From contig NZ_KZ679039.1 of assembly GCF_003024195.1 (NCBI RefSeq), positions 62,001 to 126,000 on the forward strand: a stretch of 64,000 nucleotides of DNA, given 5' to 3'. The notes under the pieces were generated by a model. The model was not told the DNA's origin. It saw nothing but the letters and a program-made list of their open reading frames with translations, and did not search any database. Position numbers and translations under genes: made by a program. The stretch is from Streptomyces dioscori. GTDB lineage: Bacteria; Actinomycetota; Actinomycetes; Streptomycetales; Streptomycetaceae. Positions 23,871 to 33,070 of the stretch are shown one piece after another; position 1 is the first letter of the stretch; the number at the start of each line of letters is the position of its first letter.

Positions 23871-23937
23871 GCCCTGACCGGGGCGAGAGCGGCGTGTTGA
23901 GCGTCCGGGGCCCGTGCGGGTCCGGTGGGGGTCGCCC

Positions 23938-24011
23938 GCGCAGTTCCCCGCGCCCCTGAAAAGCGGGGCTGCGCCCCGGCTTTTTGTCTTTAGGGGCGCG
24001 GGGAACTGCGC
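23938..24011. terminator. Long bidirectional hairpin, repeat family A
   Basis: A perfect 20-bp stem (23938-23957 with 23992-24011) encloses an inner hairpin with an A-run and a T-run (AAAAGC...GGCTTTTT). It sits between convergent genes, so it can terminate both. The arms are the same sequence found at 53019-53133 and, as a single arm, at 54011-54039. It is a dispersed Streptomyces intergenic palindrome. Confidence 0.8.
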
Positions 24012-24090
24012 GACCAGCCCCCACGGCACCGCACGCTCCATGAATCCGCCGGCCGCGAGGGCTCACGAGTAGCGGCAGCGCAACCGCGGG

Positions 24091-25611
24091 CTACGCCACG
24101 CGGTCCAGCAGCAGCACCGCCACGTCGTCCGTCAGCTCCCCACCGTTGAGGTCCCGCACCTCGTTCACCGCGGCCCGCAGCAGCTCCTCGCCCCGCAGTC
24201 CCTCGGCCAGCTGGCGGCGGACCATGTCCACCATCCCGTCCTGGCCGAGCCGCTCCCGGCCCTCACCGGTACGGCCCTCGATCAGGCCGTCCGTGTAGAG
24301 CATCAGACTCCACTCGCCGCCCAGCTCCACCTGCTGGCGCGGCCACCGCGCGTTCGGCAGCAGACCGAGCGCGGGCCCGCCGTTCTCGAACGGCAGCAGC
24401 TCCGCGACGGGAGGCGCCTGGGCACCCTCGATCCCGTCGATCCCGTCGGCGCCCACCAGGGCACGGGAGCGGGCCGGTCGCGAGATCAGCGGGGCGGGAT
24501 GGCCCGCCAGGCACAGGCCCGCGCGGCGGCCGTCCGGCGCGATGTCCACCGTGCAGAGCGTCGCGAAGATCTCGTCGCTGTCGCGCTCGTGCTCCAGGAC
24601 CTGCTGGAGCGTCGACAGCAGCCGGTCGCCGCACAGGCCCGCCAGGGTCAGCGCCCGCCAGGCGATCCGCAGCTCCACCCCGAGCGCGGCCTCGTCGGGG
24701 CCGTGCCCGCAGACGTCGCCGATCATGGCGTGGACGGTGCCGTCGGGGGTGCGGACCGTGTCGTAGAAGTCGCCGCCGAGCAGCGCGCGGGAGCGGCCGG
24801 GCCGGTAGCGCGCGGCGAACCGCAGCGAGGAGCCCTCCAGGAGCGGGGTGGGCAGCAGACCGCGCTCAAGGCGCGCGTTCTCCTGCGCGCGCAGCTTGGA
24901 CTCGGTCAGCCGTCGCTCGGCCCGGTCGGACCGTTTGCGCTCCACCGCGTAGCGGACCGCGCGGCTCAGCAGGCGGCTGTCCAGCTCGTCGCGGAAGAGA
25001 TAGTCCTGGGCGCCGGCGCGTACGGCTTCCGCGCCGCGCTCGGTGTCCTCGGCCGGGGTCAGCGCGAGGACGGCGTGCCGGGGCGCGAGCCGCAGCACAT
25101 GCCTGAGCGTGGCCAGCTCGTCGTCCGGCTCCGCCTCCGCCGCCGTCCCCTCGGACGTGGCCGCGGGTCCGGGCGTCCGCAGCGCGAGGTCGAGCAGGAC
25201 GCACTGGACGTCGTCGGTGAGCAGCCGCTCGGCCTCGGTGAGGTTGCGGGCGGTACGGACGCGGATCTGCCTGCCGGTCGCGTCCCGCAGTTCGGGCACG
25301 GTCAGCGCGCCGGCCGGATCGTCCTCGATCACGAGCAGTGTGAGCGGAGCGGTGCCGTTGGCGGCGCCGCCGTGTTGAGCGCCGCCGTGCTGCATGCCGC
25401 CGTGCTGCGCGCCACCGTTGTCGGCGGTGGCGCCGTGGTCGCCGTGAGAGGCGTCGCCGGAGGTGCCGTGCCTCGTCGAGGACGGCTCCTGGCCGGACAG
25501 GGCGCCGGGTGCGGGCGCGGCCTGTGCCGGTCCGCCGGATGGAGACACGGCGTGAGCCTGTCCACCTTCCACGGCGGGGATCGCTCTCTGCCGCGGTACG
25601 GGTACGGGCAT
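24091..25611 (-). CDS. Receiver-domain PP2C (SpoIIE-type) phosphatase
   Basis: 506 residues. A ~90-residue His/Gly/Pro-rich lead (repeated AQHGG) precedes a CheY-like receiver (LLVIEDDP; phospho-Asp in CVLLDLAL), a short coiled segment (ESKLRAQENARLERGLLP) and a PP2C/SpoIIE domain with metal motifs GGDFYD, IGDVCGHGPDEAA and LTDDVAVLLL. It is likely a phosphorylation-controlled serine phosphatase of the partner-switching type. ATG 25611 is chosen because AAGGA precedes it by 10 bases; a GTG at 25644 is in frame. Confidence 0.85.
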   Translation of the reverse strand: MPVPVPRQRAIPAVEGGQAHAVSPSGGPAQAAPAPGALSGQEPSSTRHGTSGDASHGDHGATADNGGAQHGGMQHGGAQHGGAANGTAPLTLLVIEDDPAGALTVPELRDATGRQIRVRTARNLTEAERLLTDDVQCVLLDLALRTPGPAATSEGTAAEAEPDDELATLRHVLRLAPRHAVLALTPAEDTERGAEAVRAGAQDYLFRDELDSRLLSRAVRYAVERKRSDRAERRLTESKLRAQENARLERGLLPTPLLEGSSLRFAARYRPGRSRALLGGDFYDTVRTPDGTVHAMIGDVCGHGPDEAALGVELRIAWRALTLAGLCGDRLLSTLQQVLEHERDSDEIFATLCTVDIAPDGRRAGLCLAGHPAPLISRPARSRALVGADGIDGIEGAQAPPVAELLPFENGGPALGLLPNARWPRQQVELGGEWSLMLYTDGLIEGRTGEGRERLGQDGMVDMVRRQLAEGLRGEELLRAAVNEVRDLNGGELTDDVAVLLLDRVA

Positions 25612-25944
25612 CGTCTTGGGTTCCTTCCCTCCCCCCGAGGGCACGGTGGGTCGAGGGATCTCGATCCACCGACGGGGACCATAGCGTCAGGCGCCGTCAC
25701 ATAGGAATGGCGGCAGCCCGCGCGCATGGAAAACGGCCGCCGTCATATGCCGCATCCTGTACCGCAATTGGGCAGGATGTGCGCTTGTACGGGATGACGT
25801 ACATCACGCCCCACCGGTTTAGCGCCGGCCCCGAACGTGCCGCGTATCACGTGGGGCAGGTCACTGGGGCTGCGCTGACGGTGACTGCGCTGACGGTGGC
25901 GGCGGCGCGGGCGGGAGCCGCGCCCCCGGGCCCCCGTGCGGGCC

Positions 25945-27042
25945 TCACTGACCGGGCCGGACCACTCCGAGTATCGGCATGGAGCCCGCTCCCGCGATCG
26001 TCACCGTACGGCCGGGGCGCGGTGCGTGGACCATCGCGCCGTCGCCGATGTACATCGCGACATGGCTGGCGTCGGAGTTGTAGATGATGAGGTCACCGGG
26101 GCGCATGGCCTCTACGGCGACGCGGTCGAGCTGCTTCCACTGCTCCTGCGAGGTACGCGGGATGGCCTGTCCGGCGGCGGCCCACGCCTGTGAGGTGAGT
26201 CCGGAGCAGTCGAACGTCTTCGGTCCCTCGGCGCCCCACTCGTACGGCTTGCCGACCTGTGCCGTCGCGTACTTCACGGCCTTCTTGCCCTGGGCGGAGG
26301 CCGTGCCCTCGATCTCGTCGAGGATGCCGGAGTCCAGCCAGGTCGTCTGCGCCTCGTGTGCGGCCTGCTGCTCCAGCTTGGCCAGGCGCTCCTTCTCGTC
26401 CTTCTCCAGCTGGGACTCAAGCTTCTCGGCGGCGGCGATCTGCTTCTTGACCCTCTTCTTGGCCTCGGCCTTCGCCTCGCGGTTGGCCTCCAGCTTCGTC
26501 CACTGGGCCGACGCGTCGCGCGCGTACTGCTCCAGGTCCTCCTGGGTGCGCCGCATCTCGGCGAGCAGGCCCTTGGTCGCCTGTGCGCCCTGGCGGATCC
26601 GGCCCGCGCCGTCCAGGAATGCCTGCGGATCGTCGCTGAGCATCAGCTGGGCCTGGTCCGGGAGTCCCCCGACGCGGTACTGGGCGCGGGCGGCGGCGCC
26701 CACGCGCTTCTTCAGCTCGACCAGCCGGGTCTTGCCCTCGACGATCTCGCGGGCGAGCGCGACGATCTGCGTGGACTGCTTCTCGGTCCGCTCCTCGGCG
26801 AGGTTGTACGCGTCCGTGGCGACCGCCGCGTCGTGGTACAGCCCCTCCAGCTTCACGCGGACCGCTTCAAGGTCCGCGGTACTCACGGGTGTTGGACTCG
26901 GGGTCGGGACGGGCGTCCGGGTCGGTGCCGGGCTCGGCGTCGGCGTCGGGGCCGCGTAGGCCACCCCCGGCGCGGCCAGTATGACTGCCGCGCAGGCCAG
27001 GGCCATGGCTGTCGTGGTCACGCTCCGCACACCGGTCCCCAT
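25945..27042 (-). CDS. Secreted NlpC/P60 peptidoglycan endopeptidase
   Basis: 365 residues: signal peptide (cleavage near AYA-AP, residue 30), a Thr-Pro-rich linker, a long coiled coil (about residues 55-235, Lys/Glu/Ala-rich) and a C-terminal NlpC/P60 domain. Catalytic Cys is in FDCSGLTSQA, His in DASHVAMYIGDG and the third polar residue in VHAPRPG. The coiled coil resembles RipA/CwlO-type hydrolases that are kept inactive until needed. It probably cleaves stem peptides during growth or sporulation. GGGGG precedes ATG 27042. Confidence 0.88.
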   Translation of the reverse strand: MGTGVRSVTTTAMALACAAVILAAPGVAYAAPTPTPSPAPTRTPVPTPSPTPVSTADLEAVRVKLEGLYHDAAVATDAYNLAEERTEKQSTQIVALAREIVEGKTRLVELKKRVGAAARAQYRVGGLPDQAQLMLSDDPQAFLDGAGRIRQGAQATKGLLAEMRRTQEDLEQYARDASAQWTKLEANREAKAEAKKRVKKQIAAAEKLESQLEKDEKERLAKLEQQAAHEAQTTWLDSGILDEIEGTASAQGKKAVKYATAQVGKPYEWGAEGPKTFDCSGLTSQAWAAAGQAIPRTSQEQWKQLDRVAVEAMRPGDLIIYNSDASHVAMYIGDGAMVHAPRPGRTVTIAGAGSMPILGVVRPGQ

Positions 27043-27249
27043 GAACCGACCCCCAAACTGATTTACCGTCAGTAACTTAGGAACGCCCCGGGGATCGTGC
27101 CATGTCGGCGCGGAATACGACAGAGGCGGGCAAGAACTCCCGCTTCCCTTCCGCCCCTTCCCTCCCCCTCACTGCCCACTCGGTGGTGATCTCCTTCGCG
27201 TTCCCCGCCAATGTGACGAATGACTCACCGAGATCGTTCCCGCCGTGCC

Positions 27250-27304
27250 GGAGGGCTCTCGGAGGGCTGCCAGAGAGCTGCGAGAGGGCTGTCAGAGGGA
27301 AGAC
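27250..27304. repeat. 11-bp direct repeat array
   Basis: Five consecutive 11-base units (GGAGGGCTCTC and variants) at 27250, 27261, 27272, 27283 and 27294 lie between the methyltransferase stop and the NlpC/P60 promoter side. The 11-bp phase equals one DNA turn, as in PHO-box arrays, but the units do not match the PHO consensus. Confidence 0.6.
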
Positions 27305-27331
27305 GGCGGGGTGTCGGAGGGCGTCCCTCGT

Positions 27332-28141
27332 TCACGCGCGCGGCGCCAACGCGTCCCACCGCACGGTCACTTCGCCCTGCCGCCACCGGGCCACCCCGTC
27401 CACGACCGGCCAGTTCGCCGCGAGATCGCGGACCGCCCGGATCCAGCGCTGCCGGGCGCCGTACGAGGCGTACGGCGCCGCCGACGCCCACGCGCGGTCG
27501 AAGTCGTGCAGGAAGGCGTGCACCGGCTCACCCGGAACGTTGCGGTGGATGAGGGCCTTGGGGAGGCGTTCGGCCAGGTCGGACGGGCGGTCCAGGGAGC
27601 CGAGTCGGGTGGCGAACGTGACGGTCCGCGGACCCTCGGGGCCGAGCGCGATCCATACGTGCCGGCGGCCGATCTCGTCGCACGTGCCCTCGACGAGGAG
27701 CCCGCCGCGCGTGCCGGCGCCCGCCGGGGCGAGACGCGCGCACAGGCGGGCCCACACGGCGGCGAGCTCGGCCTCCTCGTACTGCCGCAGGACGTTCGCC
27801 GCGCGGATCAGTGACGGCCGCTCGGGCAGCGGGATCTCGAAGCCGCCGTGCCGGAACCGGAGGCCGTCGCGTTCGTACGGCTTCGCGGCGGCGACCCGGG
27901 CCGGGTCGATCTCGACGCCCACCACGCGCGCGCGTGGAGCGGCGGTACGCAGGCGCTGGAGCAGCTCGACCGCGGTCCAGGGGGCCGCGCCGTAGCCGAG
28001 GTCCACCGCCACGGGGTCGTCGGCGCGGCGCAGTTCGGCGCCGTGGGTCGCCGCGATCCAGCGGTCCATGCGGCGCAGGCGGTTCGGGTTGGTGGTCCCG
28101 CGCGTCACCGTCCCCACGGGTTTCGCTGCGCGGGCGTTCAT
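27332..28141 (-). CDS. Class I SAM-dependent methyltransferase
   Basis: 269 residues. The SAM-binding motif I is VAVDLGYGAAPWTAVEL (about residues 44-60) and motif II VVGVEIDPARV. The substrate region is unusual in having no strong acceptor signature. It lies upstream of mshA, as in other Streptomyces. The ATG at 28141 has TACCCT (28149-28154, minus strand) 7 nt upstream, so leaderless. Substrate unknown. Confidence 0.75.
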   Translation of the reverse strand: MNARAAKPVGTVTRGTTNPNRLRRMDRWIAATHGAELRRADDPVAVDLGYGAAPWTAVELLQRLRTAAPRARVVGVEIDPARVAAAKPYERDGLRFRHGGFEIPLPERPSLIRAANVLRQYEEAELAAVWARLCARLAPAGAGTRGGLLVEGTCDEIGRRHVWIALGPEGPRTVTFATRLGSLDRPSDLAERLPKALIHRNVPGEPVHAFLHDFDRAWASAAPYASYGARQRWIRAVRDLAANWPVVDGVARWRQGEVTVRWDALAPRA

Positions 28142-28190
28142 GGGGTCAAGGGTAAGCGGCGCGCTCGGGGGAACTTCGGGTCGGTGTGGG

Positions 28191-28264
28191 CCTTGCGGGG
28201 GCTGCCGCCCCCGGACCCCCGCGGTCGGCCTGAACGGCCTCGTCCGCAAACGCCGGACGGGCTA
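28191..28264. repeat. Dispersed intergenic repeat, family B copy
   Basis: Contains GTCCGCAAACGCCGGACGGG (28241-28260) preceded by a C-rich block and CCTGAACGGCCTCG. The inverted counterpart at 62945-63011 and the paired copies at 48405-48462 share the same core. A shortened second core (AACGCCGGACGGGC) follows at 28266. Confidence 0.7.
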
Positions 28265-28501
28265 AGAACGCCGGACGGGCCGAAGAGCGCGAGCCGCCCG
28301 GCGGGCTGGAGTGTGCGGCACTTCGGACGGGCTGGAGTGGCCCCGTTGTACGCAACAGTCCCTCGAACGGTTGAGCGACCCACGGCAATGATTCGGCAAA
28401 GAGGAAATGGAGCAGAGTCTTCCGGCGTTCAGGACTTGAAGGGCGTTCCACGCCCCGCCGCAGGCATGCCCGCAGCACGTCCGTAGAAGGAGGAAGGCCA
28501 C

Positions 28502-29839
28502 GTGAGCCAGTACGTGAGCAGGCTCGGGCGCCGCTCGCCGGCGGCCTCGTCGAGGCTTCGCCTGCACCGCAGGCCACGCCGCGTGGCGATGCTCTCCGTG
28601 CACACCTCACCGCTGCACCAGCCGGGCACGGGCGACGCGGGCGGCATGAACGTCTACATCGTGGAGCTGGCCCAGCGCCTCGCCGCGATCAACATCGAGG
28701 TCGAGATCTTCACGCGCGCGACCACCGGGGCCCTGCCGCCCAAGGTGGAGCTGGCGCCCGGCGTCCTGGTCCGGCACGTCGACGCGGGTCCCTACGAAGG
28801 CCTCGCCAAGGAGGACCTGCCCGCCCAGCTGTGCGCCTTCACGCACGGCGTGATGCAGGCCTGGGCCGGCCACCGCCCCGGGTACTACGACCTCGTCCAC
28901 TCGCACTACTGGCTCTCCGGACAGGTCGGCTGGCTGGCCGCCGAGCGCTGGGGCGCCCCCCTCGTGCACGCGATGCACACCATGGCGAAGGTCAAGAACG
29001 CCGCCTTGGCCGACGACGACACCCCCGAGCCCGCCGCCCGTGTCATCGGCGAGACCCAGATCGTCCGCGCCGCCGACCGGCTCATCGCCAACACCGCGGA
29101 AGAGGCCGACGAGCTCGTGCGGCACTACGAGGCCGAGCAGGACAAGGTCGCGGTCGTCCACCCGGGCGTGAACCTCGACCGTTTCCGCCCGGCCGACGGA
29201 CGCGCCGCCGCCCGCGCGCGGCTCGGCCTCCCGCAGGACGCCCTCATACCCCTCTTCGCGGGCCGCATCCAGCCCCTGAAGGCACCCGACGTACTGCTGC
29301 GCGCGGTCGCCGTCCTCCTGGACGAGCGGCCCGAGCTGCGCTCGAACATCGTCGTCCCCGTGGTGGGCGGCCCGAGCGGCAGCGGTCTCGCCAAGCCCGA
29401 GGGCCTGCAGAAACTCGCCGCCCGGCTGGGCATCGCCGACGTGGTGTGCTTCCGGCCGCCGGTCGATCAGGAGCAGCTCGCGGACTGGTTCCGGGCCGCG
29501 TCCGTGCTGGTGATGCCCTCCTACAGCGAGTCGTTCGGGCTCGTCGCCATAGAGGCGCAGGCGGCCGGAACGCCGGTGCTCGCCGCCGCGGTGGGCGGGC
29601 TGCCGGTCGCGGTCCGCCACAAGGAGACAGGTTTTCTGGTCTCCGGCCACAATCCCGTCGACTACGCGCGCGTACTGCGCGATTTCGCTGACAACCGGGC
29701 GCTCCCGGACCGGATGGGCGCGGCAGCCGCCTGGCACGCGCAGTCCTTCGGCTGGGACACGGCGGCGGCGGCCACGGCCGACGTCTACACGGCGGCGATG
29801 AACGAACACCGCCGTCACGTACGCTCCCACCATGGCTGA
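28502..29839 (+). CDS. mshA: D-inositol-3-phosphate glycosyltransferase (mycothiol)
   Basis: 445 residues, GT-B fold of family GT4. It joins UDP-GlcNAc to 1L-myo-inositol-1-phosphate, the first step of mycothiol synthesis. Signatures: PGTGDAGGMNVYIVELA (N-terminal loop), GRIQPLKAPDVLLRA (nucleotide-sugar site) and PSYSESFGLVAIEAQAAGTP with the EX7E motif. AAGGAGGAAGG precedes the GTG. Its end overlaps the YbjN gene by 8 bases, as in mycobacteria. The N-terminus has an Arg-rich extension of ~25 residues. Confidence 0.93.
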   Translation: MSQYVSRLGRRSPAASSRLRLHRRPRRVAMLSVHTSPLHQPGTGDAGGMNVYIVELAQRLAAINIEVEIFTRATTGALPPKVELAPGVLVRHVDAGPYEGLAKEDLPAQLCAFTHGVMQAWAGHRPGYYDLVHSHYWLSGQVGWLAAERWGAPLVHAMHTMAKVKNAALADDDTPEPAARVIGETQIVRAADRLIANTAEEADELVRHYEAEQDKVAVVHPGVNLDRFRPADGRAAARARLGLPQDALIPLFAGRIQPLKAPDVLLRAVAVLLDERPELRSNIVVPVVGGPSGSGLAKPEGLQKLAARLGIADVVCFRPPVDQEQLADWFRAASVLVMPSYSESFGLVAIEAQAAGTPVLAAAVGGLPVAVRHKETGFLVSGHNPVDYARVLRDFADNRALPDRMGAAAAWHAQSFGWDTAAAATADVYTAAMNEHRRHVRSHHG

Positions 29840-30341
29840 CACGATGGCTGCGGAGCGGGCGGCGGGGACCGTCGAGGAGTTCCTCAAGGACGCCGAACTG
29901 GAGTGGGAGAGCCCGGAGTCCGGCCACTTCGTGGTGAAGCTCCCCGGCACCCGGAAGTTGTCGACGACCGTCTCTCTGATCGTCGGCAGGCACTCCCTGT
30001 CGCTGAACGCCTTCGTCATCCGGCACCCGGACGAGAACGAGGGCGGGGTGCACCGCTGGCTCCTGGAGCGCAACCTCAAGCTCTACGGAGTGGGGTACGC
30101 CGTCGACCCGCTCGGTGACATCTACGTGGCGGGCAAGCTGCCGCTGGCCGCGGTCACCGCCGACGAGGTCGACCGGCTGCTCGGCTCGGTCCTGGAGGCC
30201 GCCGACGGCAGTTTCAACACCCTCCTGGAGCTCGGTTTCGCGTCCGCGATCCGCAAGGAGTACGCCTGGCGGGTGTCGCGCGGCGAGTCCACGCGCAATC
30301 TGGACGCGTTCAGCCACCTGACTCAGCGTCCGACCGACTGA
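29832..30341 (+). CDS. YbjN domain protein
   Basis: 169 residues with the type III secretion chaperone-like YbjN fold (VVKLPGTRKLSTTVSLIVGRH; VHRWLLERNLKLYGVGY). It overlaps the mshA end and is the Rv0487-type neighbour of mshA. In mycobacteria the role is unknown; YbjN proteins act as chaperone-like or regulatory factors in enterobacteria. Translational coupling suggests coordinated expression with mshA. Confidence 0.8.
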   Translation: MADTMAAERAAGTVEEFLKDAELEWESPESGHFVVKLPGTRKLSTTVSLIVGRHSLSLNAFVIRHPDENEGGVHRWLLERNLKLYGVGYAVDPLGDIYVAGKLPLAAVTADEVDRLLGSVLEAADGSFNTLLELGFASAIRKEYAWRVSRGESTRNLDAFSHLTQRPTD

Positions 30342-30424
30342 GCCGGTAGTCCGTACCAATCAATCGCTGCACGACTCTTTCCCGCCGTGCGGCTGCCATG
30401 TCATGCTCACCGCCAACGCACATC

Positions 30425-30437
30425 TGAACGTTGTTCA
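30425..30437. promoter_or_regulatory. Small palindrome before the beta-helix gene
   Basis: TGAAC-GTT-GTTCA, a perfect 13-bp palindrome about 40 bases before the start codon, could be an operator for an unknown regulator. Confidence 0.35.
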
Positions 30438-30474
30438 CATCCATGGAATCCCCTCCTTGGAAGGCGGTTCGGGC

Positions 30475-32220
30475 ATGAGCGACCGTGGCGCGGCGGACAC
30501 CCAGCGGGCCCTCACCAGACGGGCCCTGCTCGGCAGCGCGACAGCCGTGGCGGCGGTGGCCGTGGTGGGCGCACCGGCGACAGCCACCGCCGCAGCGACA
30601 GCAGCCGGGGCCGCGGCCCCCCGGCCGAGCCGCGCACAGGTGCCGGCCCTCTGGCGCGAGCTGACCCGCACCCCCTACACGCACCCGCAGATCCCGTACA
30701 TCGGCAGAGCCGGCCGGCGCGCCGGGGCGGTGCGCTTCCCCCGCCGCCCCGGCGCCGCCGTCGTGGCCGACGTCCGCGCGTACGGCGCCACGGCGGACGG
30801 CTCGGCCGACTCCGCCCCCGCGATCAACCGTGCCATCGCCGCTGCCGGAAGGGCCGGCGGTGGCACGGTACTCATCCCGCCCGGCACCTACCGCCTCGAC
30901 GGCCTGATCCACATCGGCCACTCGAACGTCGTCCTGCGCGGCGCCGGCAGCACCCGTACGACACTCCGCGCGACCCGGAACCTCACCGAGCTGATCGGTG
31001 TCTACGGGTCGCGGTACGGCGGCGACAAGTCGTCCTGGTCCTGGGCGGGCGGCCTCATCTGGCTCTGCCCCACGGACCGCTTCACCGCCCTGACGGACGC
31101 CATCCGGGCCAAGGAGTGGCCCTTCGAGGGCTGGACGGGCAACAAGCGGGACGAGTGGCGGACGCTGACCACGGTCCAACCGGCCCGCCGGGGCTCCTGG
31201 ACGGTGACCGTCGCGGACCCGGCCGGACTCGCCCCCGGAGACCTGGTCCTCCTACGCCTCGCGGACGACCCCGCCCACACCCTCCTGGAACACATGGCGG
31301 GCGACGGCGCGGGCCCGGAGGCATACGTCTGGAACGACAAGACAAAATTGACCAGTTACGTCCCGTACGAGTGGCCCGTACGCATCACGCGCGTGCGGGG
31401 CGGAAAGGTCACCCTGGAGCGGCCCCTCCCGCTCGACGTGCGCCCGGAGTGGGACCCGCGTCTGACCACCCATGTGAAGGCGCTGACCGGATCCGGGGTG
31501 GAGGGCCTCACCCTGGAGGCCGTCGAGACCCCGCAGGCCCCGCATCTGCTGGACAAGGGGTTCAACGGCGTCACCTTCCAGTGCGCGTACGACTGCTGGG
31601 CCGACGACATCGTCGTACGGCACATGGACAATGGCTTCGGGCTGGTCGCCGCCTCCGCCTGCACCCTGCGGAACACCAGAGTCACGGGGCGCGGCACGCA
31701 CCACCCGTACTTCTGCCGCGAGGGCTCGCACGACAACCTCGTCGACCGCTTCACCATCGAGGAGCGCACGACCCCCGCCCCCGCGAACACCCAGCTCCAC
31801 GGCATCAACGTGGAGGGTCTTTCCTCGTACAACGTCTGGTCGCGCGGGGACATGCGCATGGGCACCTTCGACTCGCATCGCGGCATGCCCTTCGCGAACG
31901 TCCGTACCGACATCACGGTCGTCAACAACGGCCGCCACGGCGGGGACGCCAGCGCGGGGCCCCTCTTCGGAGCCCGCTTCACCCACTGGAACATCCGCGT
32001 CACCAACGGCCGCGCCGGCCTGATGAAAATCGACGGCCTGGCCCCGTACAGCGCGACCGTCGGCATCAACGAGGTGACGGAGTTCGACCAGATCGACGTA
32101 CCCGACTTCACGGGGCCGCTGCACTCCCGCCTGGAGCTGTACGGGACGACGGACGCGGTACGCCCGCGGAACCTGTACGACGCCCAGCGCGACCTCCAGG
32201 GCGAGATCTTCAGCCCGTGA
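30475..32220 (+). CDS. Tat-exported right-handed beta-helix (pectate-lyase-like) protein
   Basis: 581 residues. LTRRALLGSATAVAAVAVVG (about residues 14-33) is a twin-arginine signal. The mature part opens with VRAYGATADGSADSAPAINR and GGTVLIPPGTYRL, the Pectate_lyase_3 / GH28-like start, then parallel beta-helix coils (VVLRGAGSTRTTLRAT; NGVTFQCAYDCWADDIVVRHMDN). It probably cleaves or binds a polysaccharide; catalytic residues could not be assigned. ATG 30475 is chosen for the signal, with GGAAGG upstream. Convergent with the AraC gene three bases away. Confidence 0.8.
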   Translation: MSDRGAADTQRALTRRALLGSATAVAAVAVVGAPATATAAATAAGAAAPRPSRAQVPALWRELTRTPYTHPQIPYIGRAGRRAGAVRFPRRPGAAVVADVRAYGATADGSADSAPAINRAIAAAGRAGGGTVLIPPGTYRLDGLIHIGHSNVVLRGAGSTRTTLRATRNLTELIGVYGSRYGGDKSSWSWAGGLIWLCPTDRFTALTDAIRAKEWPFEGWTGNKRDEWRTLTTVQPARRGSWTVTVADPAGLAPGDLVLLRLADDPAHTLLEHMAGDGAGPEAYVWNDKTKLTSYVPYEWPVRITRVRGGKVTLERPLPLDVRPEWDPRLTTHVKALTGSGVEGLTLEAVETPQAPHLLDKGFNGVTFQCAYDCWADDIVVRHMDNGFGLVAASACTLRNTRVTGRGTHHPYFCREGSHDNLVDRFTIEERTTPAPANTQLHGINVEGLSSYNVWSRGDMRMGTFDSHRGMPFANVRTDITVVNNGRHGGDASAGPLFGARFTHWNIRVTNGRAGLMKIDGLAPYSATVGINEVTEFDQIDVPDFTGPLHSRLELYGTTDAVRPRNLYDAQRDLQGEIFSP

Positions 32221-32223
32221 CTC

Positions 32224-33021
32224 TCAGCGCGAGCTGTCGCGGTAGCGGCCGGGTGCCACTCCGACCAGCCGCTTGAAGTGGCGGTTCAGGTGCGACTGGT
32301 CGTAGAAGCCGGTCTCCGCGGCCACCTCGCCGGGTGCGCGGCCCGCCAGCAGCAGGCGGCGGGCCTGCTCCACCCGGCGTGACATCAGGTACTGGTGCGG
32401 CGGTATCCCGTACGCGCCGCTGAACGCCCGCACCAGATGGGCGGGGTGCGCGTGCACGAGCCCGGCGGCCTCCTGGAGGGTGACGCCCTGGAGGAGGCGT
32501 TCGTCGAGCAGTTCGCGCAGCCGGTGGGCGAGCGGGTGGTCGGCGTCCCGGCCGTCCTTGACGAGCGCGGGCCGCAGATGGCCGCGCAGCCGCTCGCCGA
32601 TCAGGGTCAGCCTGCTCTCCGCCTCCAGCTCGTCGCCGGGGTGGGCGAGGGCCGTGTGCAGCTGCCCGACCCGCCGCCGCAGCACCGGATCGAGGAAGTC
32701 GGGGGTGTCCACGGCCGGTCCGATGTACGTCTCGTCGAGGCGGCTGAGATCCAGGTACAGGACCCGCTTGCGGAAGCCGTCCTCGGTGATCGGCGACCCG
32801 TTGTGCGGCACGTGCGGCGGAAGCAGCGAGACCGTGCCGTCCGGGGTGCCGTGCTCGTGCCGGTCGAGGTCGTAGCGCACCGCGCCCGCGTCGACGAGCA
32901 GCAGGGTCCACGCGTCGTGCACGTGCATCGGATACGCGTACTCCGTGAAGTGGGCGTGGAAGACCTCCACGACACCCGGCACGCTGGGGCGCCAGGCGGA
33001 GACCTCACGCCGGACCACCAT
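32224..33021 (-). CDS. AraC-family transcriptional regulator
   Basis: 265 residues: an N-terminal cupin-like sensor (YPMHVHDAWTLLLVDAGAVRYDL; PPHVPHNGSP) and a C-terminal pair of AraC helix-turn-helices (VTLQEAAGLVHAHPAHLVRAF; GEVAAETGFYDQSHLNRHFK). TACGTT (33028-33033 on the minus strand) is 6 nt before the ATG, so leaderless. It is divergent from the DUF2000 gene with only 49 bp between them, a pairing that makes DUF2000 its likely target. Confidence 0.85.
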   Translation of the reverse strand: MVVRREVSAWRPSVPGVVEVFHAHFTEYAYPMHVHDAWTLLLVDAGAVRYDLDRHEHGTPDGTVSLLPPHVPHNGSPITEDGFRKRVLYLDLSRLDETYIGPAVDTPDFLDPVLRRRVGQLHTALAHPGDELEAESRLTLIGERLRGHLRPALVKDGRDADHPLAHRLRELLDERLLQGVTLQEAAGLVHAHPAHLVRAFSGAYGIPPHQYLMSRRVEQARRLLLAGRAPGEVAAETGFYDQSHLNRHFKRLVGVAPGRYRDSSR

Positions 33022-33070
33022 GCAAACAACGTACAAGACAGGTGCGTACGCGGCTCGGCAGTCTCGAAGC

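Noticed and set aside
27043..27331. A c-di-AMP (ydaO-type) riboswitch before the NlpC/P60 gene
   Set aside because: Such riboswitches often precede NlpC/P60 genes in Streptomyces, but I could not find the conserved core in the minus-strand leader. A covariance-model scan would decide.
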